A stretch of DNA of 64,000 nucleotides from Alcanivorax hongdengensis A-11-3 (GTDB lineage Bacteria > Pseudomonadota > Gammaproteobacteria > Pseudomonadales > Alcanivoracaceae): the NCBI RefSeq assembly GCF_000300995.1, contig NZ_AMRJ01000009.1, forward strand, positions 1 through 64,000, in the 5' to 3' direction. The notes beneath the pieces are model-generated. The model did not search any database. It was not told where the DNA came from and saw only the letters and a program-made list of their open reading frames with translations. The position numbers were made by a program, and so were the translations under genes. Of this stretch, positions 16,843-26,938 are shown piece by piece (position 1 is the stretch's first letter; each line of letters begins with the position of its first letter).

Positions 16843-17859
16843 ATGGGCAAAGATGAGCAGTGGGTGTTATCCAGCATCTACCTGAAGCAGGTCGCCGATC
16901 TGCTGGCGGAAATGGGCGTGGCGGTAGAGCAGTGGTTGGCCCAACAGGGACTGCGCCGGGATATTCTCGATCAGGACGTGGCGGTGTCCTGGGCGGTGGT
17001 GCGTCATCTGTTCCTCGATGCGGAAACCATCAGCAGGGAGCCGGCGCTGGGTTTGATGGTGGGCGAGCGGTTGCGCATCAATAACCACGGCATTGTCGGT
17101 TATGCCGCAATGAACAGTGGCACGGTCAGGCAAGTGGTCGATTTGCTGGAGCGTTTTGTCCCGCTACGTATCAACCTGGTGCAGGTGTGTTGTCGTGAAA
17201 CCGAGCGGCATATTGAAGTGCAGGTTGAGCCGGTTTTTCCCCTGGGCGATGTGGCGCCGTTTCTGATTGGCGCAGTGGTAATGGCACTCAAGAATATTCT
17301 CGATTTCGTGACCCTGGGCAATTGTCAGACCTCGTCTGTCAGCTTTGCTTTCACTGAGCATTTCGACAAGACCTTTGCGGACTCCCTGTTCCGTTGCCCG
17401 GTACGTTTTGAGCAGTCCTGGAACGGGTTTTCCATACCATTGTCAGTGGTGGACAGGCCCCTGGTTACTGCGGATGCGGTGGCCTTTGAGCATGCGCAGA
17501 TGCTGTGCGAACGGGAGCTGCATAATATGCAGGCTGACTCATCCATATCTGCCAAGGTGCGCCGCTTGATGCTGATCAACCAGGGGCACTTTCCGACACT
17601 GAATGTGGCCGCGCGCATACTCAACATGACCCCCAGAACACTGCATCGCCGGTTACTGGATGAGCAGACATCCTTTCAGATGATTCTGGATGATGTGCGC
17701 CATAAACTGGCCGTTGAGTACATGAAAGGCAGCGATGTTTCCATCCAGGAGCTGGCCTATGCGCTGGGCTATAACGATGCTTCCAATTTTCGCCGTGCCT
17801 TCCGTCGCTGGACGGGGGTGACGCCATCTTTTTATCGGGACCGTCTTGCTACGCGCTGA
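16843..17859 (+). CDS. AraC family transcriptional regulator of the alkB module
   Basis: A 338-residue protein. The N-terminal part (about residues 15-200) resembles the arabinose-binding-like sensor domain of the OruR/ArgR-like AraC group (LYLKQ.. start, LGLMVGERLRINNHGIVGYAAMNSGTVRQ). The C-terminal HTH_18 domain has LNVAARILNMTPRTLHRRL and SIQELAYALGYNDASNFRRAFRRWTGVTPSFYRD. The ATG at 16843 behind CAGGAA is chosen. A TTG 57 bp upstream would run through the direct-repeat operator. Divergent orientation to the binding-protein/alkB operon makes it the likely activator of alkane use. AraC-type AlkS-like control of alkB is known in other species. Confidence 0.9.
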   Translation: MGKDEQWVLSSIYLKQVADLLAEMGVAVEQWLAQQGLRRDILDQDVAVSWAVVRHLFLDAETISREPALGLMVGERLRINNHGIVGYAAMNSGTVRQVVDLLERFVPLRINLVQVCCRETERHIEVQVEPVFPLGDVAPFLIGAVVMALKNILDFVTLGNCQTSSVSFAFTEHFDKTFADSLFRCPVRFEQSWNGFSIPLSVVDRPLVTADAVAFEHAQMLCERELHNMQADSSISAKVRRLMLINQGHFPTLNVAARILNMTPRTLHRRLLDEQTSFQMILDDVRHKLAVEYMKGSDVSIQELAYALGYNDASNFRRAFRRWTGVTPSFYRDRLATR

Positions 17860-17955
17860 AACCGGGAGTCGGACCTGGGAAGGAAGGATTGCCGGCTGCT
17901 TTTAATGGGCTAAAGCGAACTGCCTGGATGAGAAGATAGAGAGTGGTGACTTCTC

Positions 17956-18239
17956 AGGGTGGAGATCGGTGCCGTTTGCGGCACGCAAAGTATACTTTGC
18001 GAGATCGTAACGCCGCGCATCTGTGATGGACGGCCGGCAGTCCTGAATTCGCTTGAGCGAATTGTCCAGCACGACCGAAGGGAGTGGTGGGCCCACCAGG
18101 GTGGAGATCGGTGCCGTTTGCGGCACGCAAAGTATACTTTGCGAGATCGTAACGCCGCGCATCTGTGATGGACGGCCGGCAGTCCTGAATTCGCTTGAGC
18201 GAATTGTCCAGCACGACCGAGGGGAGTGGTGGGCCCACC
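17956..18239 (-). repeat. Two 142-bp tandem repeats carrying the tRNA 3' end (rtT-like)
   Basis: Copy A is 17956-18097 and copy B is 18098-18239. They differ at one base (A at 18079, G in the other copy). Each ends, on the plus strand, with TGGTGGGCCCACC, which is the last 13 nt of the adjacent tRNA, itself palindromic. A degraded third junction (GAGTGGTGA, then CAGGGTGGAGATCGG) ends the series at about 17943-17970. Each unit contains the hairpins GTGCCG-TTTG-CGGCAC, CGCAAAGTATACTTTGCG and AATTCGCT-TG-AGCGAATT. The design, tandem units each restarting with the tRNA 3' end, is that of the E. coli tyrT rtT repeats. Confidence 0.85.
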
Positions 18240-18303
18240 AGGACTTGAACCTGGGACCAATCGATTATGAGTCGACTGCTCTGACCAACTGAGCTATAGG
18301 CCC
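18227..18303 (-). tRNA. tRNA-Ile2 (anticodon CAU, lysidine-modified type)
   Basis: A 77-nt cloverleaf including encoded CCA. The acceptor GGGCCTA pairs with the 3' TGGGCCC side, the D arm starts AGCTCAGTTGGTCAGAGC, the anticodon loop is CTCATAA and the T arm contains GGTTCAAGTCC. With CAT in the anticodon it could be Met or Ile2. The ACTCATAATC anticodon arm, as in E. coli ileX, argues for tRNA-Ile2, whose C34 is converted to lysidine by TilS to read AUA. It lies downstream of rpoD on the same strand, after a terminator. Its 3' end is repeated in the tandem units next to it. Confidence 0.9.
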
Positions 18304-18324
18304 GTATAAAACGGAGTGGCAATA

Positions 18325-18366
18325 AAAAGCCGGCCGCCGATTATTCGGGGGCCGGCCGGTTTTTTC
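18325..18366 (-). terminator. Terminator downstream of rpoD
   Basis: The GC-rich arms GCCGGCC and GGCCGGC flank a loop, with A residues on one side and T residues on the other, so it can work in either direction. It separates rpoD from the tRNA gene. Confidence 0.8.
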
Positions 18367-18371
18367 AAGTG

Positions 18372-20270
<1,899 letters not shown>

Positions 20271-20313
20271 GCGAAAAGCCCGTAGCGTAGAAAGTAGCGT
20301 GGGAAAACGGCGT

Positions 20314-20398
20314 ATTATACTCGGAGATGGGGGCAACAGCCAGTCATTGCAAGTCTTCGGCCATGTTGCGGCCCGCCGGGCAAGGGGGTTGGCGGGCC
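20314..20398 (-). promoter_or_regulatory. dnaG-rpoD spacer: hairpin and rpoD promoter
   Basis: On the minus strand a perfect TATAAT lies at 20319-20314, 44 bp before the rpoD ATG, without a good -35 at 17 bp. Upstream of it GGCCCGCC (20370-20377) and GGCGGGCC (20391-20398) form a strong stem without a U tract, possibly an RNA processing or partial attenuation point between dnaG and rpoD. Confidence 0.5.
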
Positions 20399-20419
20399 CA
20401 TGGAAATCAATGATTTAGC

Positions 20420-22303
20420 TTATTCGAATGGCTTGCGCGCGTGCTGGCGGGCTTCCGCCAGGGCCTTGTGCAGGGCCTGCCAGTGCGACGGGTCAGGGAT
20501 ACCGGCCTGCTCCACGTCCAGCAGGGCCGCTTCCAGGCGAGCCACTTCCAGTTGCGAGAGGGCATCCTGCCACAGCCGTTTGGCGGTGTTGGCTGCCATG
20601 GGCGGCTTGAGGCTGGCCTTGAGCAGGCGCGGCAGGGTCTCGCCCTGTTCCAGGGCCATGATGGCCCCGAGCAACGCCGCCGGGCTGTGGTTCTGCCGGC
20701 ACTGGTCGGCCACCTGGATGAGCAGGTCCAGATGGGGCAGATCCAGCTGCTCCAGGCCTTCGGGCAGCGGGTGCTGCTCAAGCAGGTCGGGGTAGTCCAG
20801 CAATACCAGGATCAGGCGTTCGGCCAGTGACTGGGGGCCGCGCCGGTTGCCCGTGCGGGGCCGACCGCGTGCGGGTGTCGGCAGGCCCATGTCCGGTTCG
20901 TCATAGGAGTCCACCGGCAGCATGTCGTCCGGAGGCGGTTCATCCCAGGGGGGCGGTGCCTGCGGGGTGCTGGCGGCGGGCGGGCTGGCCGGCGCCGGTT
21001 TGGCCGGTTTCAGTTGGGCCAGCGATTCCTTGTCCAGCCGGGTCAGGCGGCTCAGTTCCTCGGCCAGCAGGGCCCGGTAGACCGGCCCGGCGGGTTTGTC
21101 CAGGTAGGGCAGGGCAAGGCGTGCCAGCCGGGCGCGCCCGTCCACGGTCTCCAGGTCCAGCCCCTCGGCGAGATGGCGGAACAGGTAGGTGGACAGGGCG
21201 TCGGCCTTGTCGGTGAGGGCGCGTAGCGCTTCCGGGCCCTGGTTGCGCACCAGGGTGTCCGGGTCTTCGCCATCGGGCAAAAACAGAAAGCGCACCTGCT
21301 TGCCGTCATCCAGTGCCGGCAGCAGCGACTCCAGCGCCCGCCAGGCGGCGCGCACACCGGCCTGGTCGCCGTCAAAGCAGAGAATCACCTCGTTGACCTG
21401 GCGGAACAGCTTGCGGGCATGGTCTTCAGTGGTGGCGGTGCCCAGGGTCGCCACCACATTGGGCACGCCGTGCTGGGCCAGGGCTATCACGTCCATGTAG
21501 CCTTCCACCACATAGAGGCGGTCACTGCGGTCGCGGCTCTGGCGCCATTCCCACAGGCCGTAGAGCTCCTGGCCCTTGTGGAAGACCGGGGTCTCCGGGC
21601 TGTTGAGGTATTTGGGTTTGCCGTCGCCCAGCACCCGGCCACCGAAACCGATGGTGCGCCCGCGGGTATCGCGGATCGGGAAGATGATGCGATCGCGGAA
21701 CTTGTCGTAGGTGCGCCCGGTATCTTCACGCCTTACCAGCAGGCCGGCGGTGAGGGCCTGTTCCAGCCCCGCGTCGGTGAGTGACAGGCCGGTGATCAGG
21801 TTGTCGAAGCCGGGCGGGGCAAAGCCCAGCGCAAAGCGTTTGGCAATTTCGCCACTCAGGCCGCGGTTTTTCAGGTAGCTGACGGCCTTCTGGCGTTCCG
21901 GGGCCTGGCGCAGTTGCTGTGCATAGAATGTTTCGGCGCGACTGAGCAGGTCATAGAGCGACTGCAGGCGGTCTTTCTTCTGGCGGTCGGCGGCGGTTTC
22001 CGGGCGGCTTTCCGGCACTTCCATGCCGGCGCGGCTGGCCAGTTGCTTCACTGCCTCGGGGAAATTCAGGTGCTCGTATTCCATCAGGAAGCCCACCGCA
22101 TTGCCGGAGGCGCCACAGCCGAAGCAGTAATAGAACTGCTTGTCGGGGGCGACGGTGAACGACGGGGTCTTTTCCTGGTGGAAGGGGCAGCAGGCGCTGT
22201 AGTTGCGGCCGGTCTTTTTCAGGGGCACACGGGCATCGATCAGCTCGACCAGATCGGTGCGGGCCAACAGATCCTGAATAAAGTTTTCCGGGATGCGTGC
22301 CAT
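20420..22303 (-). CDS. dnaG: DNA primase DnaG
   Basis: A 627-residue primase that makes RNA primers at the replication fork. The N-terminal zinc domain has ACCPFHQEKTPSF followed by YYCFGCGASGNA. The TOPRIM core has LYVVEGYMDVIALAQHGVPNVVATLGTA and ILCFDGDQAG. A Pro-rich linker (PAKPAPASPPAASTPQAPPP) at about residues 430-460 leads to the C-terminal DnaB-interaction domain. It starts MARIPENFIQDLLARTDLVELI at 22303. It lies downstream of yqeY, but a terminator at 22374-22399 lies between, so it may use its own promoter in the 117-bp spacer. Confidence 0.97.
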   Translation of the reverse strand: MARIPENFIQDLLARTDLVELIDARVPLKKTGRNYSACCPFHQEKTPSFTVAPDKQFYYCFGCGASGNAVGFLMEYEHLNFPEAVKQLASRAGMEVPESRPETAADRQKKDRLQSLYDLLSRAETFYAQQLRQAPERQKAVSYLKNRGLSGEIAKRFALGFAPPGFDNLITGLSLTDAGLEQALTAGLLVRREDTGRTYDKFRDRIIFPIRDTRGRTIGFGGRVLGDGKPKYLNSPETPVFHKGQELYGLWEWRQSRDRSDRLYVVEGYMDVIALAQHGVPNVVATLGTATTEDHARKLFRQVNEVILCFDGDQAGVRAAWRALESLLPALDDGKQVRFLFLPDGEDPDTLVRNQGPEALRALTDKADALSTYLFRHLAEGLDLETVDGRARLARLALPYLDKPAGPVYRALLAEELSRLTRLDKESLAQLKPAKPAPASPPAASTPQAPPPWDEPPPDDMLPVDSYDEPDMGLPTPARGRPRTGNRRGPQSLAERLILVLLDYPDLLEQHPLPEGLEQLDLPHLDLLIQVADQCRQNHSPAALLGAIMALEQGETLPRLLKASLKPPMAANTAKRLWQDALSQLEVARLEAALLDVEQAGIPDPSHWQALHKALAEARQHARKPFE

Positions 22304-22373
22304 GGTTCAGATTCTGCCAAATGGCTGGATATTCAAACAGAAAAGCGCAGGGCGGGATAGTTGGCGAGAGCAA

Positions 22374-22399
22374 CAAAAAAGGCGCCGGGAGGCGCCTTT
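22374..22399 (-). terminator. Terminator between yqeY and dnaG
   Basis: On the minus strand, GGCGCC-TCCC-GGCGCC is followed by six or seven T residues. It would end or attenuate rpsU-yqeY transcription before dnaG, as a terminator does in the E. coli rpsU-dnaG spacer. Confidence 0.85.
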
Positions 22400-22420
22400 C
22401 CTGCCAAACATGTCTGGCGA

Positions 22421-22870
22421 TTAGCCGGTTAGCTTGGCCTTGACCCGGCCACTGGCGGCGCCCATGTCGGCGCGGCCCTGCAGCTGGGGTTTGAGCACGC
22501 CCATGACCTTGCCCATGTCCTGCATGCCGGCGGCGCCGGTGCTGGCAATGGTGTCGTCGATCAGGGCATCGATTTCCGCATCGGTCAGTTGTGTGGGCAG
22601 GAACTCCTGCAACACCACGACCTCGGCGTCTTCGATATCAGCCAGATCATCACGGCCGGCGTCACGATACTGGCTGGCGGAATCCTTGCGCTGTTTGACC
22701 AGCTTGTCGAGCAAAGCCAGTACACGGGCGTCATCGGGCTCGATGCGCTCATCTACCTCAATCTGCTTGATAGCTGCCAGCGTCATACGAAAAACGCCAA
22801 GACGTGCCTTGTCTTTGGCACGCATGGCGTCTTTCATGGCCGCGCTGAGTCGCTCCTTGAGCTCACTCAT
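22421..22870 (-). CDS. yqeY: GatB/YqeY domain protein
   Basis: A 149-residue protein that is nearly all helical and charged: MSELKERLSAAMKDAMRAKDKARLGVFRMTLAAIKQIEVDERI, then LVKQRKDSASQYRDAGRDDLADIE and VLQEFLPTQLTDAEIDALI, ending GRVKAKLTG. This is the stand-alone relative of the GatB tail domain that binds tRNA in amidotransferases, but the role of single-domain YqeY is not settled. It sits between rpsU and dnaG, 11 bp after the rpsU stop, its normal place in many bacteria. Confidence 0.95.
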   Translation of the reverse strand: MSELKERLSAAMKDAMRAKDKARLGVFRMTLAAIKQIEVDERIEPDDARVLALLDKLVKQRKDSASQYRDAGRDDLADIEDAEVVVLQEFLPTQLTDAEIDALIDDTIASTGAAGMQDMGKVMGVLKPQLQGRADMGAASGRVKAKLTG

Positions 22871-22881
22871 GGAAACTGCCC

Positions 22882-23097
22882 TTAGTACAGGCGTTTGCGG
22901 GCCAGCTGCTCACGCTGAAGCTTTTTCAGGTGACGCTTTACGGCTGCGGCACGCTTGCGCTTACGCTCCTGAGTGGGCTTCTCGTAGTGCTCGCGACGAC
23001 GCACTTCGGACAGCACACCGGCTTTCTCACAGCCACGCTTGAAACGGCGCAGGGCCACGTCAAACGGTTCACCTTCTTTAACCTTCACCTGAGGCAT
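22882..23097 (-). CDS. rpsU: 30S ribosomal protein S21
   Basis: A 71-residue, very basic protein: [64 protein letters not shown]. It matches S21 along its length. S21 helps the 30S subunit recruit mRNA through the anti-Shine-Dalgarno region. It is the first gene of the macromolecular synthesis cluster, divergent from tsaD across a 154-bp promoter region. Confidence 0.98.
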   Translation of the reverse strand: MPQVKVKEGEPFDVALRRFKRGCEKAGVLSEVRRREHYEKPTQERKRKRAAAVKRHLKKLQREQLARKRLY

Positions 23098-23251
23098 GAA
23101 GTATCACCTTCCTAGAATATTTGGGTTTGTGGGGTCGCTGCGGGCTCAGGTGTCCCATTTGCAGCGAGGCGGGGATTCTACCGCAGCGGCGAATAAATGC
23201 AAATTAACTTGTGCACGGCTATCATGGGCGCTTACCCAAGAGAAGGTGCCA

Positions 23252-24277
23252 ATGCGCGTATTAGGTATTGAATCAAGCTGCGACGAGACCGGTGTCGCCA
23301 TCTATGACACGGAAAAAGGCCTGCTCGGCCAGGCCCTGTTCAGCCAGATCGACATGCATGCCCGCTATGGCGGTGTGGTGCCGGAACTGGCCAGTCGGGA
23401 CCATGTGCGCCGGGTGCTGCCGCTGATCCGCCAAGTGATGGACGAGGCGCAGACCGGCGCCGAGCAGCTGGACGGCGTGGCCTATACCGCCGGCCCCGGT
23501 CTGGCCGGGGCGCTGCTGGTGGGGGCCGGGGTAGCCCGTTCGCTGGCCTTTGGCTGGGGCATTCCGGCGGTGGCGGTACACCATATGGAGGGCCATCTGC
23601 TGGCGCCGCTGCTGGAAGACGAGGCCCCGGATTTCCCGTTCGTGGCGCTGTTGGTCAGTGGTGGCCACAGCCTGTTGCTGGACGCCCGCGGGCTGGGGGA
23701 TTACGCCATCATCGGCGAATCGGTGGATGACGCCGCCGGTGAGGCCTTCGACAAGGCCGCCAAGATGATGGGGCTGGGCTACCCGGGCGGGCCGCGCATT
23801 GCCGCCCTGGCCCAACAGGGCAACCCGGGTCGCTTCCGCTTCCCCCGGCCGATGACAGATCGCCCGGGCCTGGATATGAGCTTTTCCGGCCTGAAGACCT
23901 TTACGCTCAATACCATCAATGATCTGGGCGGGGCCGAGGCGCTCAGCGAGCAGGACCGGGCGGATGTGGCCCGGGCCTTCGAGGATGCAGCGGTGGATAC
24001 CCTGGTGATCAAGTGTCGCCGGGCGGTGGAGCAGACCGGCCACCGGCGGCTGGTGATGGCCGGCGGGGTCAGTGCCAATGGTACCCTGCGTGAGCGGCTG
24101 GCCAGCCAGATGGACAAGCGCGGCGTGCGGGTGTTTTACCCGGCGCCCCAGTACTGCACCGATAACGGCGCCATGATCGCCTTTGCCGGAGCCTTGCGCT
24201 TGCAAGCCGGTGAGCAGGCGGCGCTGCCCATCGAGGTGAGGGCCCGCTGGCCGCTGGACCAGCTCGCCTCCCTGTAA
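23252..24277 (+). CDS. tsaD: tRNA N6-adenosine threonylcarbamoyltransferase TsaD
   Basis: A 341-residue Kae1/TsaD enzyme of the t6A modification complex (with TsaB and TsaE), acting on A37 of ANN-decoding tRNAs. Motifs are [52 protein letters not shown] (metal-binding His pair), [36 protein letters not shown] and [15 protein letters not shown]. The ATG at 23252 follows AGAAGGTG. The frame extends upstream but lacks family similarity. It is divergent from rpsU and convergent with plsY (11-bp gap). Confidence 0.97.
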   Translation: MRVLGIESSCDETGVAIYDTEKGLLGQALFSQIDMHARYGGVVPELASRDHVRRVLPLIRQVMDEAQTGAEQLDGVAYTAGPGLAGALLVGAGVARSLAFGWGIPAVAVHHMEGHLLAPLLEDEAPDFPFVALLVSGGHSLLLDARGLGDYAIIGESVDDAAGEAFDKAAKMMGLGYPGGPRIAALAQQGNPGRFRFPRPMTDRPGLDMSFSGLKTFTLNTINDLGGAEALSEQDRADVARAFEDAAVDTLVIKCRRAVEQTGHRRLVMAGGVSANGTLRERLASQMDKRGVRVFYPAPQYCTDNGAMIAFAGALRLQAGEQAALPIEVRARWPLDQLASL

Positions 24278-24288
24278 GGAGGGGACGG

Positions 24289-24903
24289 TTAGTCTTTCTT
24301 CTTGAACCCCAGCTCTTCGCCGCGCAGCAGCTTCTGCAGATTGCTGCGATGGCGAAGGATCATCACCACGCTCAATACCACCATCGGCCAGAAGGCCGGC
24401 CGCAGCCACACGAAGATGCAGGCCGGCGCCACCACAAAGGCGCTCAGCGAAGCAATCGAGGAGATCCGGTTGAGGCCGAACACGGCCAGCCAGGTGATAC
24501 CGGCCACCAGGCCGCTGAGCCAGTGCAGGGCGAACAGCATGCCGAAGGCGGTGGCCACGCCCTTGCCGCCCTGGAATTGGAAGAACACCGGAAACAGATG
24601 GCCGAGGAAGGCAAACAGGCCCACCAGCGCGGCGATGAAGGGCCCCATGTGCAGGGCGTGGGCCACCAGTACCGGGATGACGCCCTTGAGCACATCGCCG
24701 GCCAGGGTCAGTGCCGCGGCGGGTTTGCCACCGATGCGCAGCACATTGGTGGCGCCCGGGTTGTTGGAACCCAGGGTGCGTGGGTCCGGGTAGCCGAAAA
24801 GCCGGCAGACCAGAATGGCGCTGGAAATGGAGCCGCCCAGATAGGCCGCCGCGCACAATGGCAGCAGCCAGTACCATACGTCCTGTAATGTCCCTGCATC
24901 CAC
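24289..24903 (-). CDS. plsY: Glycerol-3-phosphate acyltransferase PlsY
   Basis: A 204-residue multi-pass membrane enzyme that transfers an acyl group from acyl-phosphate to glycerol 3-phosphate, starting phospholipid synthesis with PlsX. The three active-site loops are present: GGSISSAILVCRLFGYPDPRTLGSNNPGATNVLRIGGK, GHLFPVFFQFQGGKGVATAFG and RHRSNLQKLLRGEE. About six hydrophobic spans are visible. It is divergent from folB and convergent with tsaD. Confidence 0.96.
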   Translation of the reverse strand: MDAGTLQDVWYWLLPLCAAAYLGGSISSAILVCRLFGYPDPRTLGSNNPGATNVLRIGGKPAAALTLAGDVLKGVIPVLVAHALHMGPFIAALVGLFAFLGHLFPVFFQFQGGKGVATAFGMLFALHWLSGLVAGITWLAVFGLNRISSIASLSAFVVAPACIFVWLRPAFWPMVVLSVVMILRHRSNLQKLLRGEELGFKKKD

Positions 24904-25039
24904 CGGCTATAATCTCCGTTTCAAGTCAGCGGTGTCATTGTACACGCCGCCGTGTGAATTTCTTGCCGTAAGCGTAACACCGGATGTCATGCCTGCGGTC
25001 GCCCGTCCGGGGCTGTCCCGGGCCAGAGCCGGAGCCATT

Positions 25040-25402
25040 ATGGATATTGTTTATATCAATGATCTGAAAGTAGATACGGTGATCGGTATCTTCGACTGGG
25101 AGCGCCGTATCCGCCAGACCGTCAGTCTGGATCTGGAGATGGCCGCGGATATTCGCCGCGGGGCGGCCACCGATCACATTGATGATGCGCTGGACTACAA
25201 GAGCATTGGCAAGCGGGTGATTGCCTTCATCGAACAGAGCGAATACCAGCTGGTGGAAACCCTGGCCGAGGCGGTGGCGACCCTGGTACTGAATGAATTT
25301 CCGGTGCCCTGGCTCAAGCTGCGGCTGAGCAAGCCGGGAGCCCTGCGGGGTGCCCGGGATGTGGGTGTCATTATCGAGCGGGGTGAGCGTCCCGATGGCT
25401 GA
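25040..25402 (+). CDS. folB: Dihydroneopterin aldolase FolB
   Basis: A 120-residue enzyme of folate synthesis cleaving 7,8-dihydroneopterin. It has MDIVYINDLKVDTVIGIFDWERRIRQTVSLDLEM, the DYKSIGKRVIAFIEQSEYQLVETLAEAVA active-site helix, and LRLSKPGALRGARDVGVIIER. The ATG at 25040 is behind CCGGAGCC. It overlaps folK by 8 bp, so the two are translationally coupled and act at consecutive steps. Confidence 0.95.
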   Translation: MDIVYINDLKVDTVIGIFDWERRIRQTVSLDLEMAADIRRGAATDHIDDALDYKSIGKRVIAFIEQSEYQLVETLAEAVATLVLNEFPVPWLKLRLSKPGALRGARDVGVIIERGERPDG

Positions 25403-25904
25403 TCAGCAACACCAGGTGTATCTGAGCCTGGGCTCCAATATCGACCGTGAGCACAATATCGGTTCCGGCCTGGACGCGCTGGCGGCGGCCTTTGGTGCGC
25501 TGACCCTGAGTCCGGTCTACGAGAGTGAAGCGGTGGGCTTTGACGGTGATGCCTTTCTGAATCTGGTGGTGGGCATGCAGACCACCCTGACAGTGGGTGA
25601 GCTGGCGGCACAGCTGCGCGATATCGAAAAGCAGCACGGTCGGGTGCGCGGCGAGAAGAAGTTTTCCAGCCGAACCCTGGATATCGACATTCTCACCTAC
25701 GACGATCTGCAAGGTGAGGTGGATGGCGTGGCCCTGCCACGCGGAGAAATCCTCAAGCACGCCTTTGTGCTGTTGCCGTTGGTGGACCTGGCGCCGGACA
25801 CGCTGCATCCGGCGCTGGGCATCAGCTACCGGCAACTGCTGCAACAGACCGATTTCAGCCGCCAGAAACTCTGGACGGTGCCGTTTCACTGGCCCCGGCC
25901 CTGA
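25395..25904 (+). CDS. folK: HPPK, 6-hydroxymethyl-7,8-dihydropterin pyrophosphokinase
   Basis: A 169-residue enzyme that pyrophosphorylates the product of FolB. It has VYLSLGSNIDREHNI, LTLSPVYESEAVGFDGDAFLNLVVGM, LRDIEKQHGRVRGEKKFSSRTLDIDILTYDD (the ATP/Mg-binding RTLDIDIL) and LPRGEILKHAFVLLPLVDLAP. The ATG at 25395 lies inside the folB end, with GGGGTGAG as possible ribosome-binding site. No clear terminator follows in the 98 bp before the next convergent gene. Confidence 0.95.
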   Translation: MADQQHQVYLSLGSNIDREHNIGSGLDALAAAFGALTLSPVYESEAVGFDGDAFLNLVVGMQTTLTVGELAAQLRDIEKQHGRVRGEKKFSSRTLDIDILTYDDLQGEVDGVALPRGEILKHAFVLLPLVDLAPDTLHPALGISYRQLLQQTDFSRQKLWTVPFHWPRP

Positions 25905-26002
25905 GCTGGGGAACTACTGCAAAACGCCGTGCAGGCTGCGTCTCTTGGGCGGGTTCACCTCACTCTTCGGCCAAGGTAAAGCGGGGCTTTTGACGGTGTG
26001 TG

Positions 26003-26938
26003 TCAATCCACCGCCTGGGGTGGCATGTCGCCCTGGGCCCAGCGAAAGAAATGGTATTCCAGCTGGGTGATGCCGCCGGGGTAGAGGGCGTCCAGGCGTT
26101 GCAGGGTGGGGCGCTGGTCGGTTTTTTCCAGGTCCTGCAGCATGCGTTTGAGCGTGCGCCGCCCGGAGGGCTCGGACATCAAAAAGGCGGTGGTCGCCCA
26201 GGCCACCGTATAGGGGATGGCATCCAGCTGGTGGGCCATCCGCTGCCACTGCCGGTCGTCGATGGACAGGTACTGGCGCAGGGTGATCAGCTTGCCATTG
26301 CCAATCCAGGCCTTGATGCGTTTTTTGGCATCCGGCAGGGCGGTGACCCAGGCCCGGTCCTGGTAGACCTTCAGCGTCTGGAAATACTGCGACAACCCTT
26401 CATGCAGCCACACTGGTGCCCGCGGTGACAGCTGATTGAGCACCACATGGTTGGCTTCGTGCAGCAGGGTTTCGACGATATCGTCCGGGTTGTCACTCCA
26501 CGGCCAGACCGCCAGTTCATTGCGCCCGGGAATGAATACCCCGGCGTAGAAGTTGCTACTGCCGCCGACCCGCTCTTTCATCCATTGCCTGAAGTGCGCC
26601 TGGTCGGCCATCAGGTAGATGTTCACTTCGGTGGTGCCGTGCAGGTCGAGCCCGAACTGGCGGCGGTAGAAATGATGAATGCGCTGTATGCCATCCCTGA
26701 CGCGCTGCTCCTGCTCCGGGGTCAGTGCAAACTCCCGGGCCAGAAAGCGAATCTGCAGCGGTGCCTGGCGGCCACTGTGATTGACGGTCAGTTCGCGGGC
26801 GGAGGACGCCTGGGGCGCGCGGTCGCCAAAATGTACATGGCCGTCCGCGTCCTTCCATTGATACATCTGGGCTGGCAGTGACGCGCAGGCCAGGCACAGC
26901 AGCGTGCCGATCAGAAATCGCAATGCTGGTCGATCCAT
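26003..26938 (-). CDS. Secreted zinc metallopeptidase-like protein with DUF4124 domain
   Basis: A 311-residue precursor with a signal peptide (LIGTLLCLACASLPAQ). A DUF4124 domain follows at about residues 24-45 (MYQWKDADGHVHFGDRAP). A gluzincin-like peptidase region has LLHEANHVV with HExxH at 160-164 and WLHEGLSQYF with the third ligand candidate Glu180, as in DUF1570-type proteins. It is probably a periplasmic or surface peptidase, perhaps acting on the cell envelope; the substrate is unknown. It overlaps the upstream DUF4124 gene by 28 bp on the same strand. The cysteines in the signal region do not form a clear lipobox. Confidence 0.8.
   Translation of the reverse strand: MDRPALRFLIGTLLCLACASLPAQMYQWKDADGHVHFGDRAPQASSARELTVNHSGRQAPLQIRFLAREFALTPEQEQRVRDGIQRIHHFYRRQFGLDLHGTTEVNIYLMADQAHFRQWMKERVGGSSNFYAGVFIPGRNELAVWPWSDNPDDIVETLLHEANHVVLNQLSPRAPVWLHEGLSQYFQTLKVYQDRAWVTALPDAKKRIKAWIGNGKLITLRQYLSIDDRQWQRMAHQLDAIPYTVAWATTAFLMSEPSGRRTLKRMLQDLEKTDQRPTLQRLDALYPGGITQLEYHFFRWAQGDMPPQAVD

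Noticed and set aside
17956..18239. CRISPR-like array at the direct repeats
   Set aside because: Units are 142 bp, only two complete, contiguous without unique spacers, and derived from the tRNA end.
17902..18322. Overlapping frames across the tRNA repeats (about 86 to 122 codons)
   Set aside because: They are open in several frames only because the 142-bp unit is repeated, they run through the tRNA gene, and they have no ribosome-binding site or known motif.
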